From assembly GCA_021815245.1 (NCBI GenBank), contig JAKAHF010000227.1, positions 1-5,117 of the forward strand: DNA of 5,117 nt, in the 5' to 3' direction. Source of the DNA: Actinomycetes bacterium. GTDB taxonomy: Bacteria; Actinomycetota; Thermoleophilia; RBG-16-64-13. Positions within the stretch are counted from its first letter, which is position 1, and the number at the start of each line of letters is the position of its first letter. Made by a program: the position numbers and the translations under genes. Shown piece by piece: positions 4,891-5,117 of this stretch. The notes beneath the pieces were generated by a model that saw only the letters and a list, made by a program, of their open reading frames with translations, did not search any database and was not told where the DNA came from.

Positions 4891-5117
4891 CTAGAGCACA
4901 CTCTCTTTCAGGTACTTGCGGGCGATGCGCATGGCCTCGGCCGGATGGTCGCTCGAGAGCAGGCCGATGCCGTAGAGCATGTAGTCGCGATCGATGAACG
5001 TCTTGGGAGCCCTCGGTTTGAGACTCCACGGGGTCTCGGGGTCGAAGAGCGCGGCGCCAAGCACCCGCTCGGGGTGCAGACCGTAGCGGAAGATGCCGCC
5101 GGTGCCGATGACGTTCT
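4891..5117 (-). CDS. glmL: GlmL/MutL family protein, C-terminal part (B12 mutase partner)
   Basis: Only the last 75 codons are in the window; the gene runs off the right edge and ends at TAG 4893-4891. My own translation gives NVIGTGGIFRYG near the start, then a Lys-Pro stretch, then IDRDYMLYGIGLLSS, then an Ala-Met-Arg-Ile helix and Lys-rich end. The pattern VIGTGG, LKP, (I/L)D(R/K)(D/E)Y and xxGLL before a terminal helix matches the C terminus of GlmL/MutL proteins. These are ASKHA-fold ATPases encoded with glutamate mutase (GlmS/GlmE) and related coenzyme B12-dependent carbon-skeleton mutases, and are thought to act as their chaperone or reactivating factor. This is not the DNA mismatch-repair MutL. 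It is followed by the MmgE/PrpD gene after 17 bp. Mutase subunits would be expected just beyond the window. Family call is from remembered motifs only. Confidence 0.82.
   Translation of the reverse strand, partial: NVIGTGGIFRYGLHPERVLGAALFDPETPWSLKPRAPKTFIDRDYMLYGIGLLSSDHPAEAMRIARKYLKESVL

Noticed and set aside
3927..4901. 324-codon minus-strand open frame overlapping MmgE/PrpD
   Set aside because: Extremely Arg-rich, in the frame shadowing the MmgE/PrpD gene, which has clear family motifs.
4874..5029. Upstream extension of the MmgE/PrpD frame to an ATG near 5029
   Set aside because: The extension is rich in Arg, His and Pro, overlaps the GlmL/MutL coding region in another frame, and a well-placed GGGAGG precedes GTG 4873, which gives the normal family length.

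Overview
The window is GC-rich DNA. Its genes favour G or C at third codon positions, and at least three of the five genes (marR-type, SDR, MmgE/PrpD) start with GTG. This points to a high-GC bacterium. A gene for a GlmL/MutL-type protein, the partner of coenzyme B12-dependent glutamate-mutase-like enzymes, is compatible with an anaerobic or facultative lifestyle, for example an anaerobic actinobacterium. The taxonomic placement is inference only.

Layout. (1) Positions 3-809 (+) hold the 3' part of a gene for a two-domain (bicupin) protein whose start lies left of the window. (2) Positions 907-1563 (-) encode a TetR/AcrR-family regulator convergent with it. A strong hairpin at 876-906 separates the two and abuts the regulator's stop codon. 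(3) Positions 1564-2062 are a 499-bp non-coding island between two divergent regulator genes. It holds an AT-rich promoter/operator patch (1611-1658), a 16-bp palindrome (1809-1824), a 10-bp-stem hairpin (1910-1939), a probable promoter for the next gene (1956-1984) and an 18-bp inverted repeat (2002-2019). (4) Positions 2063-2674 (+) encode a MarR-family regulator. (5) On the minus strand, convergent with it, is a tight three-gene run transcribed right to left: the C-terminal end of a GlmL/MutL protein (4891-5117), an MmgE/PrpD-family protein (3512-4873) and a short-chain dehydrogenase/reductase (2696-3484). The gaps in this run are 17 and 27 bp.

How the genes may work together. The minus-strand run looks like the end of a catabolic operon. 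GlmL/MutL implies a B12-dependent carbon-skeleton mutase encoded just outside the window. The MmgE/PrpD protein belongs to a family of dehydratases, decarboxylases and epimerases acting on branched di- or tricarboxylic acids. The SDR would do an NAD(P)-dependent alcohol/ketone step. A natural hypothesis is a pathway that rearranges a dicarboxylic acid and then dehydrates or isomerises and oxidises it. The substrate cannot be read from this window. The TetR and MarR regulators are plausible local controllers of this operon and of the cupin gene.

The most distinctive points are the association of GlmL/MutL with an MmgE/PrpD protein in which residues usually conserved in the family appear replaced, and the long structured island between the two regulators. 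I did not see mobile elements, CRISPR arrays, tRNA or rRNA genes.
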